43,813 bases of DNA from Campylobacterales bacterium (GTDB lineage Bacteria; Campylobacterota; Campylobacteria; Campylobacterales; JALSKU01): contig JAMOOV010000093.1 of the NCBI GenBank assembly GCA_027065125.1, forward strand, positions 1 through 43,813, given 5' to 3'. Positions 21,440 to 32,247 of the stretch are shown in pieces (within the stretch, counting starts at the first letter, position 1; each line of letters opens with the position of its first letter). Below the pieces are notes generated by a model that made no database searches, was not told where the DNA came from, and saw nothing but the letters and a program-made list of their open reading frames with translations. The position numbers and the translations under genes are program-made.

Positions 21440-23485
21440 ATGGAAAAAATTTTAAAAGAATTAAACGAAGAGCAAAAAGAAGCAGCAAAAACGATAGATG
21501 GGTCTATACTTATATTAGCCGGTGCGGGAAGCGGAAAAACAAAAACCATAACAACAAGACTTGCCTATTTATTATCCATCGGTATCGATCCTGCTAACAC
21601 TTTAACACTTACTTTCACCAATAAAGCTGCAAATGAGATGAGAGAAAGAGCCTTAAAGATGATAAAAGACATCTCATACCCCCCTCTTCTTTGTACTTTT
21701 CATAAATTTGGACTTCTCTTTTTAAAATTTAATATAGATAAAATCAATAGAAAAAATAATTTTGTCGTAATAGACAGCGACGATAAAAAAAGAATTATTA
21801 AAAATTTAGGTACAGAGTTGCCCATATCTTTAGTTGCAAGTGAAATTTCAAAATATAAAAACTCTCTTATTTCGCCCGAAACAGCAATAGCTAAAGCCTT
21901 GCAACCAAACTATAAAATAATAGCCTCGTTATATAAAAGTTATGAAGAATATATTGAAAAAAATAACTTAGTTGATTTTGATGATTTGCTATCATTGACA
22001 TATAAAATACTTGATGAAAATAGTGATTTATGTATGCATACAAGTCAAAGATACAAATATATTATGATAGACGAATATCAAGATACAAATGAATTACAAT
22101 ATAAGCTTGTAAAAAAATTGTGTTCCGCACACAACAATATATGTGTTGTAGGAGACGATGATCAAAGCATATATGGCTGGAGAGGTGCAAATATAAAAAA
22201 TATCTTGGAATTTTCTGATCAATTTAAAAATACTAAAGTTATAAAACTTGAGAAAAATTACCGCTCAACAAAACAAATTTTAAAAATTGCTAATGAATTA
22301 ATAGAACACAACAGAGGAAGACTCGGCAAAAAACTTGAAAGCACAAAAGGTAATGGCAAAGATATAGAATTTATCGATTCTGAAAATGAAACAATGGAAG
22401 CCAACATTATTGCAAATAGAATAAAAAAACTTATGGACAAGGGTGTTAGTCCAAATAAAATAGCTATTTTGTATAGAATAAATGCTCTAAGTAGATCCAT
22501 CGAAGAGGGCTTAAATAGAAATTCTATACCTTATAAAATGGTTGGTGGAATTAAATTTTACGAAAGAGCTGAAATAAAAGATTTGATTAGCTATTTAAGA
22601 GTAATAGCAAATCCAAATGATGACTTTTCCTTTAAAAGAATTATAAACAAACCAAAAAGAGGTATAGGAAAAGTTACCATAGATAGGATTGTAAAAGCTG
22701 CTTATGAAAATAAACAGTCTATATATGAGCTTTTATCTTCTAATTTTAATGAGATAAAAACTATCATAAAAAGCAAAAAAAGCTTAACTGAAATCAAAAA
22801 TTTTATCAAAAACCTCAAAAAACTCTCTAAAAGTTTAGAAAAATCGACTTATGATTTTATAGATTTACTTGAAGAGACCTTTCACATAAAAGAGTACTAC
22901 TTCAATATGCCAGAATCTTTAGATAAAGTTGCAAATATAGATGAATTTTACGGACTTTTCAGAGACTTTATCATATCCAATCCCGATGCAAATATAGACG
23001 ATTTCCTCAACGATATAACACTACAAAGCGATCAAGATCAAATAGATAATGAAAGTATATCTATCATGAGTATCCATGCGAGCAAAGGTCTTGAGTTTGA
23101 TTATCTTTTTGTTATAGGCTTGGAAGAGGGATTTTTCCCGATAACTGGCGAGGGAAGTGATATAGAAGAAGAAAGAAGACTGGGATATGTAGCTTTCACA
23201 AGAGCAAAAAAAGAGCTTACTCTAAGTTGTTCTTCAAGTAGATTTTACAAAGGGAGAAGAGCATCTTTGAGTAAAAGTAGATTTTTGGCTGAATGTGGCA
23301 TATGCAAAGGTAGTCTAAGTCTTGAAAAAACTACCTCTTTTAAAAAAGGTGATCTTGTTAAACATAAAATTTTTGGTATGGGTAGAGTTTTAGAAGTAAC
23401 TAAAATAAAAAGAGAATTTAAATTGAATATAAATTTCGGTGGTACCAAAAGAGATATACTCGCCTCCTTTGTAGAGAAGATATGA
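21440..23485 (+). CDS. uvrD: UvrD/Rep-family SF1A DNA helicase
   Basis: LNEEQKEAAK, GAGSGKTKT, DEYQDTN, DDDQSIYGWRGA, SIHASKGLEFD, VAFTRAKKEL. Confidence 0.92.
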   Translation: MEKILKELNEEQKEAAKTIDGSILILAGAGSGKTKTITTRLAYLLSIGIDPANTLTLTFTNKAANEMRERALKMIKDISYPPLLCTFHKFGLLFLKFNIDKINRKNNFVVIDSDDKKRIIKNLGTELPISLVASEISKYKNSLISPETAIAKALQPNYKIIASLYKSYEEYIEKNNLVDFDDLLSLTYKILDENSDLCMHTSQRYKYIMIDEYQDTNELQYKLVKKLCSAHNNICVVGDDDQSIYGWRGANIKNILEFSDQFKNTKVIKLEKNYRSTKQILKIANELIEHNRGRLGKKLESTKGNGKDIEFIDSENETMEANIIANRIKKLMDKGVSPNKIAILYRINALSRSIEEGLNRNSIPYKMVGGIKFYERAEIKDLISYLRVIANPNDDFSFKRIINKPKRGIGKVTIDRIVKAAYENKQSIYELLSSNFNEIKTIIKSKKSLTEIKNFIKNLKKLSKSLEKSTYDFIDLLEETFHIKEYYFNMPESLDKVANIDEFYGLFRDFIISNPDANIDDFLNDITLQSDQDQIDNESISIMSIHASKGLEFDYLFVIGLEEGFFPITGEGSDIEEERRLGYVAFTRAKKELTLSCSSSRFYKGRRASLSKSRFLAECGICKGSLSLEKTTSFKKGDLVKHKIFGMGRVLEVTKIKREFKLNINFGGTKRDILASFVEKI

Positions 23486-24309
23486 ATAGACTTTTTGTTG
23501 TAAATAAACCAAGCGGTATAAGTTCAAATGGCTTTTTAAGAAAAATAAAAAGAAAATATCAAATTAAAAAAGCCGGTTATTCCGGAACATTAGATCCTTT
23601 TGCTTCAGGTTGTCTAATAGTAGCTTTCAATCAATACACAAAACTTTTTAGATTTTTGAAAAAGAGTCCCAAAGGATATGTAGCAACTTTACATCTTGGT
23701 GCCATAAGTCCTACTCTTGACAATGAAAAAATAGAAAAAATTATCAAAGTAAATCCCATAAAAGAAGATAGCATTAATGAGCTTTTTAAAAATTTGCAAG
23801 GAGAAATAGAGTATCTACCTCCCAAATACTCTGCAAAAAAAATTGATGGCAAAAAAGCTTATGAGTTGGCAAGAGAGGATAAAGAGTTCGAGTTAAAAAA
23901 GATAAAAAGCACCATATACAATCTCGAATTGATAAAATATGAACACCCATTTATCACTTTTAAAATTACTATTAGCGAAGGTGGTTATATAAGAAGTATT
24001 GGAGCTATTATCTCTGAAAGATTAAATACATCAGGTTCTTTAAGTGCTTTAGAGAGAACAAATGAGGGAAATTTTTTTTACAATAGTGAAAAATCTTTAA
24101 ATCCTTTGGAATTTTTAAAAACAGAGGAGAATTATTATAAAAAGGATAAATCCGATATACTTCTTGGCAAAAAATTAGAAAAAGAGAATTTTGAAAAAAA
24201 GGACAATGGAGAGTATCATATAATTTTTGACGAAAGTTTTACTATCGTTAAAATCGAAGATGAAAATGTCTCCTATCTGTTAAATAAAATAAGGTTGGAT
24301 AAATGTTAG
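23482..24309 (+). CDS. truB: tRNA pseudouridine(55) synthase
   Basis: VNKPSGISS, GYSGTLDPFASGCL, PPKYSAKKIDGKKAYELAR. Confidence 0.93.
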   Translation: MNRLFVVNKPSGISSNGFLRKIKRKYQIKKAGYSGTLDPFASGCLIVAFNQYTKLFRFLKKSPKGYVATLHLGAISPTLDNEKIEKIIKVNPIKEDSINELFKNLQGEIEYLPPKYSAKKIDGKKAYELAREDKEFELKKIKSTIYNLELIKYEHPFITFKITISEGGYIRSIGAIISERLNTSGSLSALERTNEGNFFYNSEKSLNPLEFLKTEENYYKKDKSDILLGKKLEKENFEKKDNGEYHIIFDESFTIVKIEDENVSYLLNKIRLDKC

Positions 24310-24536
24310 TCTTATCAAGAAAAACAGGAGAAAGCATTCACATAGGAAACAATATAGAAGTAAAAGTTATATCTATCTCAAAAGATAAAGTCAAATTGGG
24401 TTTTGAAGCTCCAAAAAATATAACTGTTATAAGAGGGGAACTTAGATTGGCTGTAATTGGTGCAAATATAGAAGCAAGTAAAAGCCAAAAAGATATTGAC
24501 TTATTGAAAAATTTATCTTTAAAGAAGTTTGGTTGA
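24303..24536 (+). CDS. csrA: Carbon storage regulator CsrA
   Basis: MLVLSRKTGESIHIGNNIEVKV...KVKLGFEAPKNITVIRGEL. Confidence 0.96.
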   Translation: MLVLSRKTGESIHIGNNIEVKVISISKDKVKLGFEAPKNITVIRGELRLAVIGANIEASKSQKDIDLLKNLSLKKFG

Positions 24537-25333
24537 AAATAAAATCATATGCAAAAGTGAACATATACCTCAAAATTGTAGGGATAAAAAATAATTTCCA
24601 CTTAATAAATTCAAGATTTATGAGAGTAGATAATTTATATGACACTGTATCCTTTGTAAAAAAAGATAATAAACAAGATGATTTTGAAATCGAAGGGAAA
24701 TTCTCTTGTAAAAAAGAGCAAAACATCATATACAAAGCTTATAAAGAGTTGATACTTATAAAAGATATTTCCAAAAAGATAGAGGATTTTTTTAAAAATT
24801 ATAAAGTATCAGTAGATAAAAATATACCAGAGTTTGCAGGTCTTGGAGGAGGAAGCTCTAATGCTGCAGCTTTTTTAAACTTAACAAACCAAACTCTCTC
24901 TCTTGGATTAAGCAAAAAAAGTATCATTTCAATATCTCAAAAACTTGGTGCGGATGTTTCTTTTTTTGCAAACAAATATGAGAGTGCCAATGTTTCGGGT
25001 ATCGGAGAAATTGTAGAGAGATTTGAAGAAAAAGCACTGCATATATCCACTTTAACACCGCCTATCAAATGCAAAACACCTCTTGTTTATAAAAGATATA
25101 GAGAGATATTAAATCAAAATTATGATAAAATTATAAAAAATAACCAACTGTTTGCTGATAAACTTCGATATATGAAAAGTGATGAAATTTTACAAAATTA
25201 CGATATTTTTGAGTTAAATGATTTATATCAAGCAGCTTTGGATATATATCCTAAGCTAAAAGAGTATCAAAAAGACGATAATTTTTTCAGCGGTAGCGGT
25301 AGTACATTTTTCAAAACCCGAATTTTGCAATAG
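24533..25333 (+). CDS. ispE: 4-diphosphocytidyl-2-C-methyl-D-erythritol kinase
   Basis: SYAKVNIYLKIVG; PEFAGLGGGSSNAAAFL; FFSGSGSTFF; TTG start overlapping csrA stop (TTGA). Confidence 0.92.
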   Translation: MKIKSYAKVNIYLKIVGIKNNFHLINSRFMRVDNLYDTVSFVKKDNKQDDFEIEGKFSCKKEQNIIYKAYKELILIKDISKKIEDFFKNYKVSVDKNIPEFAGLGGGSSNAAAFLNLTNQTLSLGLSKKSIISISQKLGADVSFFANKYESANVSGIGEIVERFEEKALHISTLTPPIKCKTPLVYKRYREILNQNYDKIIKNNQLFADKLRYMKSDEILQNYDIFELNDLYQAALDIYPKLKEYQKDDNFFSGSGSTFFKTRILQ

Positions 25334-25498
25334 AGTTTGTTGTGGTAGTGCTTGTGCTTGGATTTAGGGTGTTTAAACAAACTTTGAAGGCTTATCTATA
25401 AGGTGTTAAGTCGAAAAGTTTTTTAAGCTCCATAAATTCGATGATAAGTGCTAATATGATAAAATCTATTGCAAAATTTGGGTCAAAAGGACAAGATA

Positions 25499-25954
25499 GT
25501 GAGTAAAACCATAGCAAGAAATAAAAAAGCTTTTCACGACTACGAAATACTCGAAAAATTTGAAGCGGGTATATCTTTAAAAGGTAGTGAAGTCAAAGCC
25601 ATCAGACAGGGCAGAGTAAATCTAAAAGAGAGCTTTATCAAAATCATAAAGGGAGAAGCCTATCTTTTAAATGCTCACATCTCTCATCTTGATACCGCAA
25701 ATCCTCACTATAGACCGGATGAAAGAAGAGATAGAAAACTTCTCCTTCATAGAAAAGAGATAGACAGACTGCTTGGAAAGATAACAAAGGATGGACTAAC
25801 TCTCGTCCCTCTTAGTATCTACTTAAATCATAAAAATATCATAAAAGTTCAAGTCGGATTAGCGAAAGGTAAAACCCTTCACGACAAAAGAGAAACCCTA
25901 AAAAGAAAACAGGCCGATAGAGATGCAAGAGCAGCCATGAAAAGATATATATAA
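25499..25954 (+). CDS. smpB: SsrA-binding protein SmpB (GTG start)
   Basis: [45 protein letters not shown]; aaaagga RBS upstream of GTG. Confidence 0.94.
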   Translation: MSKTIARNKKAFHDYEILEKFEAGISLKGSEVKAIRQGRVNLKESFIKIIKGEAYLLNAHISHLDTANPHYRPDERRDRKLLLHRKEIDRLLGKITKDGLTLVPLSIYLNHKNIIKVQVGLAKGKTLHDKRETLKRKQADRDARAAMKRYI

Positions 25955-26016
25955 TATAAGTGCCTTTAAACTCTTTTTTGATAAAATAAAAAAATTTTAT
26001 ATAGTTAGGATATATT

Positions 26017-26727
26017 TTGGATAAACAAAAAAAGATAGTTTCTATGTTCGACGATATAGCCTCCACTTATGATACGGCTAACAGGGTTATGACCATGGGT
26101 GTCGATATACAATGGAGAAAAAAAGCTTGTGATTTATCATATAAACTTTATGGTAAAGACCATATAGAAAAGATAGTTGATGTTGCTTGCGGAACAGGTG
26201 ACATGATGGGTTTTTGGGAAAAAGAAGCTAAAAAATCAAATATAAAAGTGGATAAACTTATAGGAGTTGATCCTTCAAAAGGTATGATAGAAGTGGCAAA
26301 GAAAAAATTTCCCGATTTTAAATACCACATAGCAAAAGCTACCGAAATACCCCTACAAGATAGTTGTGCGGATTTTATCAGTATTACATACGGCATAAGA
26401 AATGTAGTCCAAAGACAAGAGGCTTTATATGAATTTAATCGAGTTTTAAAAAAAGATGGACTTATTGTGATACTCGAGTTTATGAAAGATGAAAATAAAA
26501 ATATTTTGAAGAAACTAAGAGATATCTATATGCACAAAATATTGCCATATGTCGGAGGTGCCATATCTAAAAATCTTGAAGCTTACAAATATCTTCCAAA
26601 CTCTATAGAAAAGTTTGTAACTATAAAAGGTATACACAAAGAGTTAAAAACGGCAGGATTTGAAATACTCTATACAAAAAGCTTTTCTATGGATGTTTCA
26701 ACACTTATAATAGCTAAAAAGATATGA
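26017..26727 (+). CDS. ubiE: Demethylmenaquinone methyltransferase UbiE/MenG
   Basis: MFDDIASTYDTANRVMTMGVDIQWRK; DVACGTGDM; TTG start. Confidence 0.94.
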   Translation: MDKQKKIVSMFDDIASTYDTANRVMTMGVDIQWRKKACDLSYKLYGKDHIEKIVDVACGTGDMMGFWEKEAKKSNIKVDKLIGVDPSKGMIEVAKKKFPDFKYHIAKATEIPLQDSCADFISITYGIRNVVQRQEALYEFNRVLKKDGLIVILEFMKDENKNILKKLRDIYMHKILPYVGGAISKNLEAYKYLPNSIEKFVTIKGIHKELKTAGFEILYTKSFSMDVSTLIIAKKI

Positions 26728-27977
26728 CAACACCCATAAGTGTATCTACATTAAACAATAGGATAAAATCCCTTCTTGAAGCAACTTTTTTATCCGTAAC
26801 GGTTGAAGGCGAAGTTTCAAGAGTTACATACCATAGTTCAGGACACTTGTATTTTACTCTAAAAGATGGTTCATCTTCGATATCTTGTGTAATGTTCAAA
26901 GGCAATAATCAAAAACTTAAATTTAGACTTGAAGAGGGTATAAATATAGTCGTATATGGCTCGATTTCAGTTTATACTCCAAGAGGAAGTTATCAAATAA
27001 ATTGTTTTTCTTTGGAACCTTCAGGAAGTGGAGCTCTATCATTGGCTTTTGAACAACTCAAAAAAAAGCTCTCATTAAAAGGCTATTTTAGTGAGGATAT
27101 AAAAAAGAGTATACCGAAGTTTCCAAAAACCATAGCCGTCGTTACTTCAAAAACCGGGGCTGCTCTGCAAGACATGTTGAGAGTAGCAAAAAAGAGATGG
27201 CCACTTATAAAGATAATCTTAATTGACACAATAGTACAAGGAGAGAGTGCGGCCAACAGTATAGCAAATGGGATTAAAAAAGCAGATTCTTTAAAAGCTG
27301 ATATCATCGTCATAGGAAGAGGCGGAGGGAGTCTTGAGGATTTATGGGGCTTCAACGAAGAGATAGTTGCCGATGCTATACACGAAGCAAACACTCCCAT
27401 AGTATCCGCAGTAGGACATGAAATAGACTTTATGATAAGCGATTTTACCGCAGATTTAAGAGCCCCTACACCATCTGCTGCTTTTGAAATGATATTGCCG
27501 GATAAAGATGAATATTTTATGTACATTGATGATACAAAAGACAGATATGACAGAACAATTAAAAATCTAATAATAAAAAAACAGCATGAATTGCAATATA
27601 TTTACAATTTATTAAAACAAAATTCCCTGTCTTCAAAGATCACTTATTATCAAAAAGAAGTCTTTTCTAAAATTGCAAGAATGAATGAAATATTTTCTGA
27701 TTTTTTACAAAAAAAAGAGTATGAAGTGCAAGAAATTTCAAAAAACTTAATTCTAAACACAAGTCACATTATAGAAAACAAACAAAAACTTTTATCTCTT
27801 TTTATCACATCTTACGAATCAAATAATCCTCAAAAAAGAGTTAAAAAAGGGTTTGCACAAATTATAAAAAATGGAAAAATTACAAACCTTGAAGAAATAA
27901 ATACAAAAGAAACTTTCTATCTTTTATCCAAAGATACAAAGTTAAAGGCAAAAGCTATTGATAAAAAAAGTTTATAA
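26724..27977 (+). CDS. xseA: Exodeoxyribonuclease VII large subunit
   Basis: VEGEVSRVTYHSSGHLYFTLKD; VIGRGGGSLEDLWGFNEE; SAVGHEIDF. Confidence 0.95.
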   Translation: MTTPISVSTLNNRIKSLLEATFLSVTVEGEVSRVTYHSSGHLYFTLKDGSSSISCVMFKGNNQKLKFRLEEGINIVVYGSISVYTPRGSYQINCFSLEPSGSGALSLAFEQLKKKLSLKGYFSEDIKKSIPKFPKTIAVVTSKTGAALQDMLRVAKKRWPLIKIILIDTIVQGESAANSIANGIKKADSLKADIIVIGRGGGSLEDLWGFNEEIVADAIHEANTPIVSAVGHEIDFMISDFTADLRAPTPSAAFEMILPDKDEYFMYIDDTKDRYDRTIKNLIIKKQHELQYIYNLLKQNSLSSKITYYQKEVFSKIARMNEIFSDFLQKKEYEVQEISKNLILNTSHIIENKQKLLSLFITSYESNNPQKRVKKGFAQIIKNGKITNLEEINTKETFYLLSKDTKLKAKAIDKKSL

Positions 27978-28847
27978 ACTACTTCTTAAACCTGAAAAAT
28001 AGCTACTTACCTTTGACATTGCACCATCAATCAATCTATTGAGATATTTTTCATATTTATCTCTTTTTTTCCATTTAGGAACTATCACGGCACTATTTTC
28101 AATAAGTATCTTTTTTGCCTCATATATAGAACCGATTTTATCAACCAAACCTACCATTTTAGCTCTTTGTGCCGAAAAGATATGAGCATCAGCAAACTTG
28201 TCTTTATTTTCAAGCTTCAAACCTCTTGCTTTGGCGACATTGAAAACAAAAAGATTGTATGTGTCTTGCAACACCTGTTTTAACTCAGCCTTTTCATCAG
28301 AAGTCCAAGCCCTTAAAAATGTACCCGCTTCTTTATATTTACCTATTTTTAAAACTTGCTCTTTTATCCCTATCTTTTTGGAAAGTCCCTCTACATCAAA
28401 ACCATCATAAACAACACCGATAGAGCCTATAATAGCTCCCGGGTTGGCTACTATCTTATCTGCCCAAACACCGGCATAATAACTTCCACTTGCCATAACT
28501 CCGGCAACATAAACTACTACCGGTTTTATTTGCTTGAGTCTTTTGATAGCCAAACTCATCTCTACAGAAGGTGCAACAAGACCTCCAGGAGAATTTATAT
28601 ACAGTAATACACCTTTTATATTGCTCTTTTTAGCCTCTTGAATTTGTTCTAAAAATTTATCACTATTTACAATAGGACCGACTATATCTATCCTTATAAG
28701 ATTTGGTTGTTTTAAATTATCTTCATTTATGTTTGCAATATAACCCACACATAACATCAAAAAAAGCAAAACAAAAAAATATTTCTTTAAAAAATCCAAA
28801 AAACCCGTTATAAATCCAAAAATTATCTTAAACACATCTCTCTCCAT
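27972..28847 (-). CDS. sppA: Signal peptide peptidase SppA (S49)
   Basis: LLYINSPGGLVAPSVEM; ASGSYYAGVWADKIVANPGAIIGSIGV; N-term TM. Confidence 0.93.
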   Translation of the reverse strand: MERDVFKIIFGFITGFLDFLKKYFFVLLFLMLCVGYIANINEDNLKQPNLIRIDIVGPIVNSDKFLEQIQEAKKSNIKGVLLYINSPGGLVAPSVEMSLAIKRLKQIKPVVVYVAGVMASGSYYAGVWADKIVANPGAIIGSIGVVYDGFDVEGLSKKIGIKEQVLKIGKYKEAGTFLRAWTSDEKAELKQVLQDTYNLFVFNVAKARGLKLENKDKFADAHIFSAQRAKMVGLVDKIGSIYEAKKILIENSAVIVPKWKKRDKYEKYLNRLIDGAMSKVSSYFSGLRSSL

Positions 28848-30057
28848 CTATATATCCACTTTTTACCTCTTTTGTATGGAGTATTAACTCTAAAGGTAAT
28901 TGCTCTTTTTTTAAAACTTTATCTGGTAATATTACAGTAATTATATCAGCACTCTTTCCTATTTTTAACATACCAACATCATCAAGTCCAAGTGCTTTTG
29001 CCCCATTGACAGTAGCAAAAGTAATCAAATATTTAGAAAGTTTCAAAACATCAATATGTGAATGAGCAAACAATACGGCTCTTAATTCATCCCAAATATT
29101 TAAACTATTATTTGAACTTAAACCATCCGTTCCAATAGTGATACTTACCTCTTCTTTCAAAGCCTCTTCGATATTTAGCAGTGGATTATTTAAAACTCTA
29201 TTGGAAACAAGACAGTGAGACAAGGAGCCATTTTTTGATATAAATTTTAACTCCTCTTTTTTACATACAACACCATGGGCAAAAATTGTTTTTAAACCTC
29301 TAAATTTTTCTAAAAATTCCATAGCATTCTGCATTGGTTTTGGATTTTGATTGAATATTTTTAAAAATTCATAAAAATCACCTTCTCCCCTGTCTATCCA
29401 CTCCCTTTCAGCAAGACTCTCCATGAAATGGGCAGAAATTAAAAGTTTATCTTTTTTAGCAATATTTAAAGCCATATCCATAAGCATCGGATGGGTAGAG
29501 TATATTGAGTGTATAGATACAGCAGGAATTAAATCTCTTGAAAAGAATTCATAACTTTTTTGAAGTCTTTTTTCAAAATTTAAAAATACATCATCTATAA
29601 AATCCGGATTTGAACCAAGTATCTCATTGAAATAAACAATTTTTTGAGGACTTTCAAAACAAGCATCCAAATCATCTCCAAAACTGCTTATATTGCCAAA
29701 AGCAGTAACTCCGCTCAAAAGCATTTGTTCTATGGCATTTTTATAACACTCTGCACCACAATCTTCTTTAAGTTTATCTCTATTTGCTATCACACTTTGT
29801 AGCCATTTTATAAAATCTCCGTATATCAAGGTTGTTTTGTTTGCCGAATATTCCAAATGTGTATGAGTGTTAATAAGACCTGGCATGATAACGGAATTTG
29901 GGGAGAGATGCTTGACTATTGCATAAGGATTGTTTTTTATAACCTCATCCTTTTTCCCAACCTCTATGATCTTCTCATCAAAACATACAGCCCCATCCTC
30001 GATAATAGAAAAATCATCATCGCAAGTCAAAATGTAATCAGCAGTTAAAATTTTCAA
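28828..30057 (-). CDS. mqnX: Aminofutalosine deaminase-family amidohydrolase (futalosine menaquinone pathway)
   Basis: VIMPGLINTHTHLEYS; IGTDGLSSNNSLNIWDELRA; synteny with sppA and aroQ. Confidence 0.8.
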   Translation of the reverse strand: MKILTADYILTCDDDFSIIEDGAVCFDEKIIEVGKKDEVIKNNPYAIVKHLSPNSVIMPGLINTHTHLEYSANKTTLIYGDFIKWLQSVIANRDKLKEDCGAECYKNAIEQMLLSGVTAFGNISSFGDDLDACFESPQKIVYFNEILGSNPDFIDDVFLNFEKRLQKSYEFFSRDLIPAVSIHSIYSTHPMLMDMALNIAKKDKLLISAHFMESLAEREWIDRGEGDFYEFLKIFNQNPKPMQNAMEFLEKFRGLKTIFAHGVVCKKEELKFISKNGSLSHCLVSNRVLNNPLLNIEEALKEEVSITIGTDGLSSNNSLNIWDELRAVLFAHSHIDVLKLSKYLITFATVNGAKALGLDDVGMLKIGKSADIITVILPDKVLKKEQLPLELILHTKEVKSGYIDGERCV

Positions 30058-30220
30058 GATCTAACCTTTTTTTGATATTTAGCAAACCTTTGCAATCAGT
30101 CCCCTGTATCCATATTCAAAATTATTGATATTATATCATACTTAATCCAAATAGAATATATTATTACATTATAAGCATATTTTCTATATAATCTTTTAAA
30201 ATTTTTTACAAAGGTGAAAT

Positions 30221-30700
30221 ATGAAAATTGTTGTTATACACGGACCAAATTTAAATATGCTTGGAATCAGAGAGCAAAATATTTACGGACCAATGAAACT
30301 CGAAGAGATAAATGCACAAATGAAAGCAGTCGGAGAACAAAATAAAATAGAAGTGGAGTTCTTTCAATCAAATCTTGAGGGTGAAATAGTAGATAAGATA
30401 CAAGAGTGTTTAGGAGATGCAGACGGCATCATCATCAATCCGGCAGCCTACACACATACATCAATAGCCATAAGAGATGCTATAGCGGCGGTTCAAATCC
30501 CAACCATCGAAGTTCATGTAAGCAATATCCATAGAAGAGAAGAGTTTAGAGCAAAAAGCTTAACAGCTCCGGTATGCAACGGTCAAATTAGCGGTTTCGG
30601 ACCTTTTGGATACCACTTAGCCATGATAGGTATGCTACAAATCTTCAATGAAATTCAAGCTATGAAAGAGCAACAAGCACAAGCACAAAAAGCTCAATGA
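30221..30700 (+). CDS. aroQ: Type II 3-dehydroquinate dehydratase
   Basis: [49 protein letters not shown]. Confidence 0.97.
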   Translation: MKIVVIHGPNLNMLGIREQNIYGPMKLEEINAQMKAVGEQNKIEVEFFQSNLEGEIVDKIQECLGDADGIIINPAAYTHTSIAIRDAIAAVQIPTIEVHVSNIHRREEFRAKSLTAPVCNGQISGFGPFGYHLAMIGMLQIFNEIQAMKEQQAQAQKAQ

Positions 30701-31722
30701 ATTACATCTTAAAAAATGAAAATGCCGTATTTTACGAATGCGGCTTTTCTTGCGATAATGTAATATTTTTAAAACTTGGAAGTGAAGCTTTTTTTATAAC
30801 CGACGGAAGATATGTTACGGAAGCAAATGAGTTCGTAAAAGATGCCGAGGTTGTAGAAGGCGGATTTGATATATATAAAACCGCAAGAGAGATACTAAAA
30901 AAAAATAGAATAAAAAAGATAGTTTTTGACCCTCTTTGCTGGAGTGTTGATGAGTTTAAGAGATTAAATTCAAAACTAACCTCCCACTTCTTTCCCAAAA
31001 AAAACTTCTCACAACAAAAAAGAATAATAAAAAACAAAGAAGAAATACTCACTATAAAAAAAGCGGCAAAGATAGGAGCAAAAGGTTTTGAAGAGTTCGC
31101 CAAATTTCTTCAAAATGCGGAAAATATTACGGAAAAAAAACTCTTTTTCAAAGCAAATGAGATACTCTGTCGCCAAGGAGAGCTTCAAAGCAGTTTTGAT
31201 CCAATAGTTGCTATCGATGAAAATGCGGCAAAACCGCACTCTTTACCAACTCTAAAGCCTTTAAAAAACAATTCTTTGTTTCTTTTTGATGCAGGAATAA
31301 AATACAAAAGATACTGTAGTGACAGAACAAGGGTTTTAGAGTTTACTAAAGAATCAAATTTGAACTTTTCAAAAAATCAACACTTTAAAAGCAGAAAAAG
31401 ACAAAAGATTTACGATATAGTTTTAAAAGCTCAAGAGAGTGCAATAAAACATGCCAAAGTGGGTATGAAAGCTTGTGAAATTGATAAAATAGCAAGAGAT
31501 ATCATTCAAAGCTCAGGTTACGACAAATACTTTATCCACTCGACCGGACACGGTGTGGGGCTTGATATTCATGAACTTCCTGTTATTTCTAAAAGAGATG
31601 AAACCATACTACAAGAGGGAATGGTTTTTACGGTAGAACCAGGAATATATCTACCGGGTGAATTTGGTGTAAGGATAGAAGATATGGTGGTAATGAACGA
31701 AAAAGGTGCGGAAATATTGTAG
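30697..31722 (+). CDS. M24 aminopeptidase P / Xaa-Pro dipeptidase family
   Basis: [54 protein letters not shown]. Confidence 0.92.
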   Translation: MNYILKNENAVFYECGFSCDNVIFLKLGSEAFFITDGRYVTEANEFVKDAEVVEGGFDIYKTAREILKKNRIKKIVFDPLCWSVDEFKRLNSKLTSHFFPKKNFSQQKRIIKNKEEILTIKKAAKIGAKGFEEFAKFLQNAENITEKKLFFKANEILCRQGELQSSFDPIVAIDENAAKPHSLPTLKPLKNNSLFLFDAGIKYKRYCSDRTRVLEFTKESNLNFSKNQHFKSRKRQKIYDIVLKAQESAIKHAKVGMKACEIDKIARDIIQSSGYDKYFIHSTGHGVGLDIHELPVISKRDETILQEGMVFTVEPGIYLPGEFGVRIEDMVVMNEKGAEIL

Positions 31723-32247
31723 ATGAAGTTTTTCAAAAGAAAAAACTATCCTTATCAAAGTTTTGCAAAGTCAAACAAGAAACACTTTGTCCTTATAGGA
31801 ATAGGCGGAAATATCGGAGATAGCATAAGGAGATTTCAGAAACTTTTTTACACACTTAAAAAAAATATAAAAGTTGATATACTTCAAACTTCTCCCATAC
31901 TTAAAAATCCACCTTTTGGATATCAAAATCAAGCTGATTTTTACAATGCTGTAATGCTTATAAAGACAAATTTAACTCCATTTGAACTACTCTATTTTTT
32001 ACAAAAGATCGAAAAAAAATATAAAAGAGTGAGACATTTTGAAAATTCTCCGAGAACTTTAGACTTGGATATAATATTTTATGATAAAATAAGAGTTATA
32101 AAACCTTTATTGCAAATCCCTCATGCAAAATGGCATGAAAGAGTTTCGGTTGTGTTGCCTTCTATGAAGTTACATTTAAAAAATGGTTTTATGGTAAAAT
32201 TATATAAAAAAAATATTAAGGGAGCTTATGAAACTTTTATCTTTTAA
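31723..32247 (+). CDS. folK: 2-amino-4-hydroxy-6-hydroxymethyldihydropteridine pyrophosphokinase
   Basis: IGIGGNIGDSIRRF; SPRTLDLDIIFYD; IPHAKWHERVSVVLP. Confidence 0.92.
   Translation: MKFFKRKNYPYQSFAKSNKKHFVLIGIGGNIGDSIRRFQKLFYTLKKNIKVDILQTSPILKNPPFGYQNQADFYNAVMLIKTNLTPFELLYFLQKIEKKYKRVRHFENSPRTLDLDIIFYDKIRVIKPLLQIPHAKWHERVSVVLPSMKLHLKNGFMVKLYKKNIKGAYETFIF

Noticed and set aside
27083-27526. 147-aa minus-strand ORF opposite xseA
   Set aside because: Antisense of a conserved gene, no motif.
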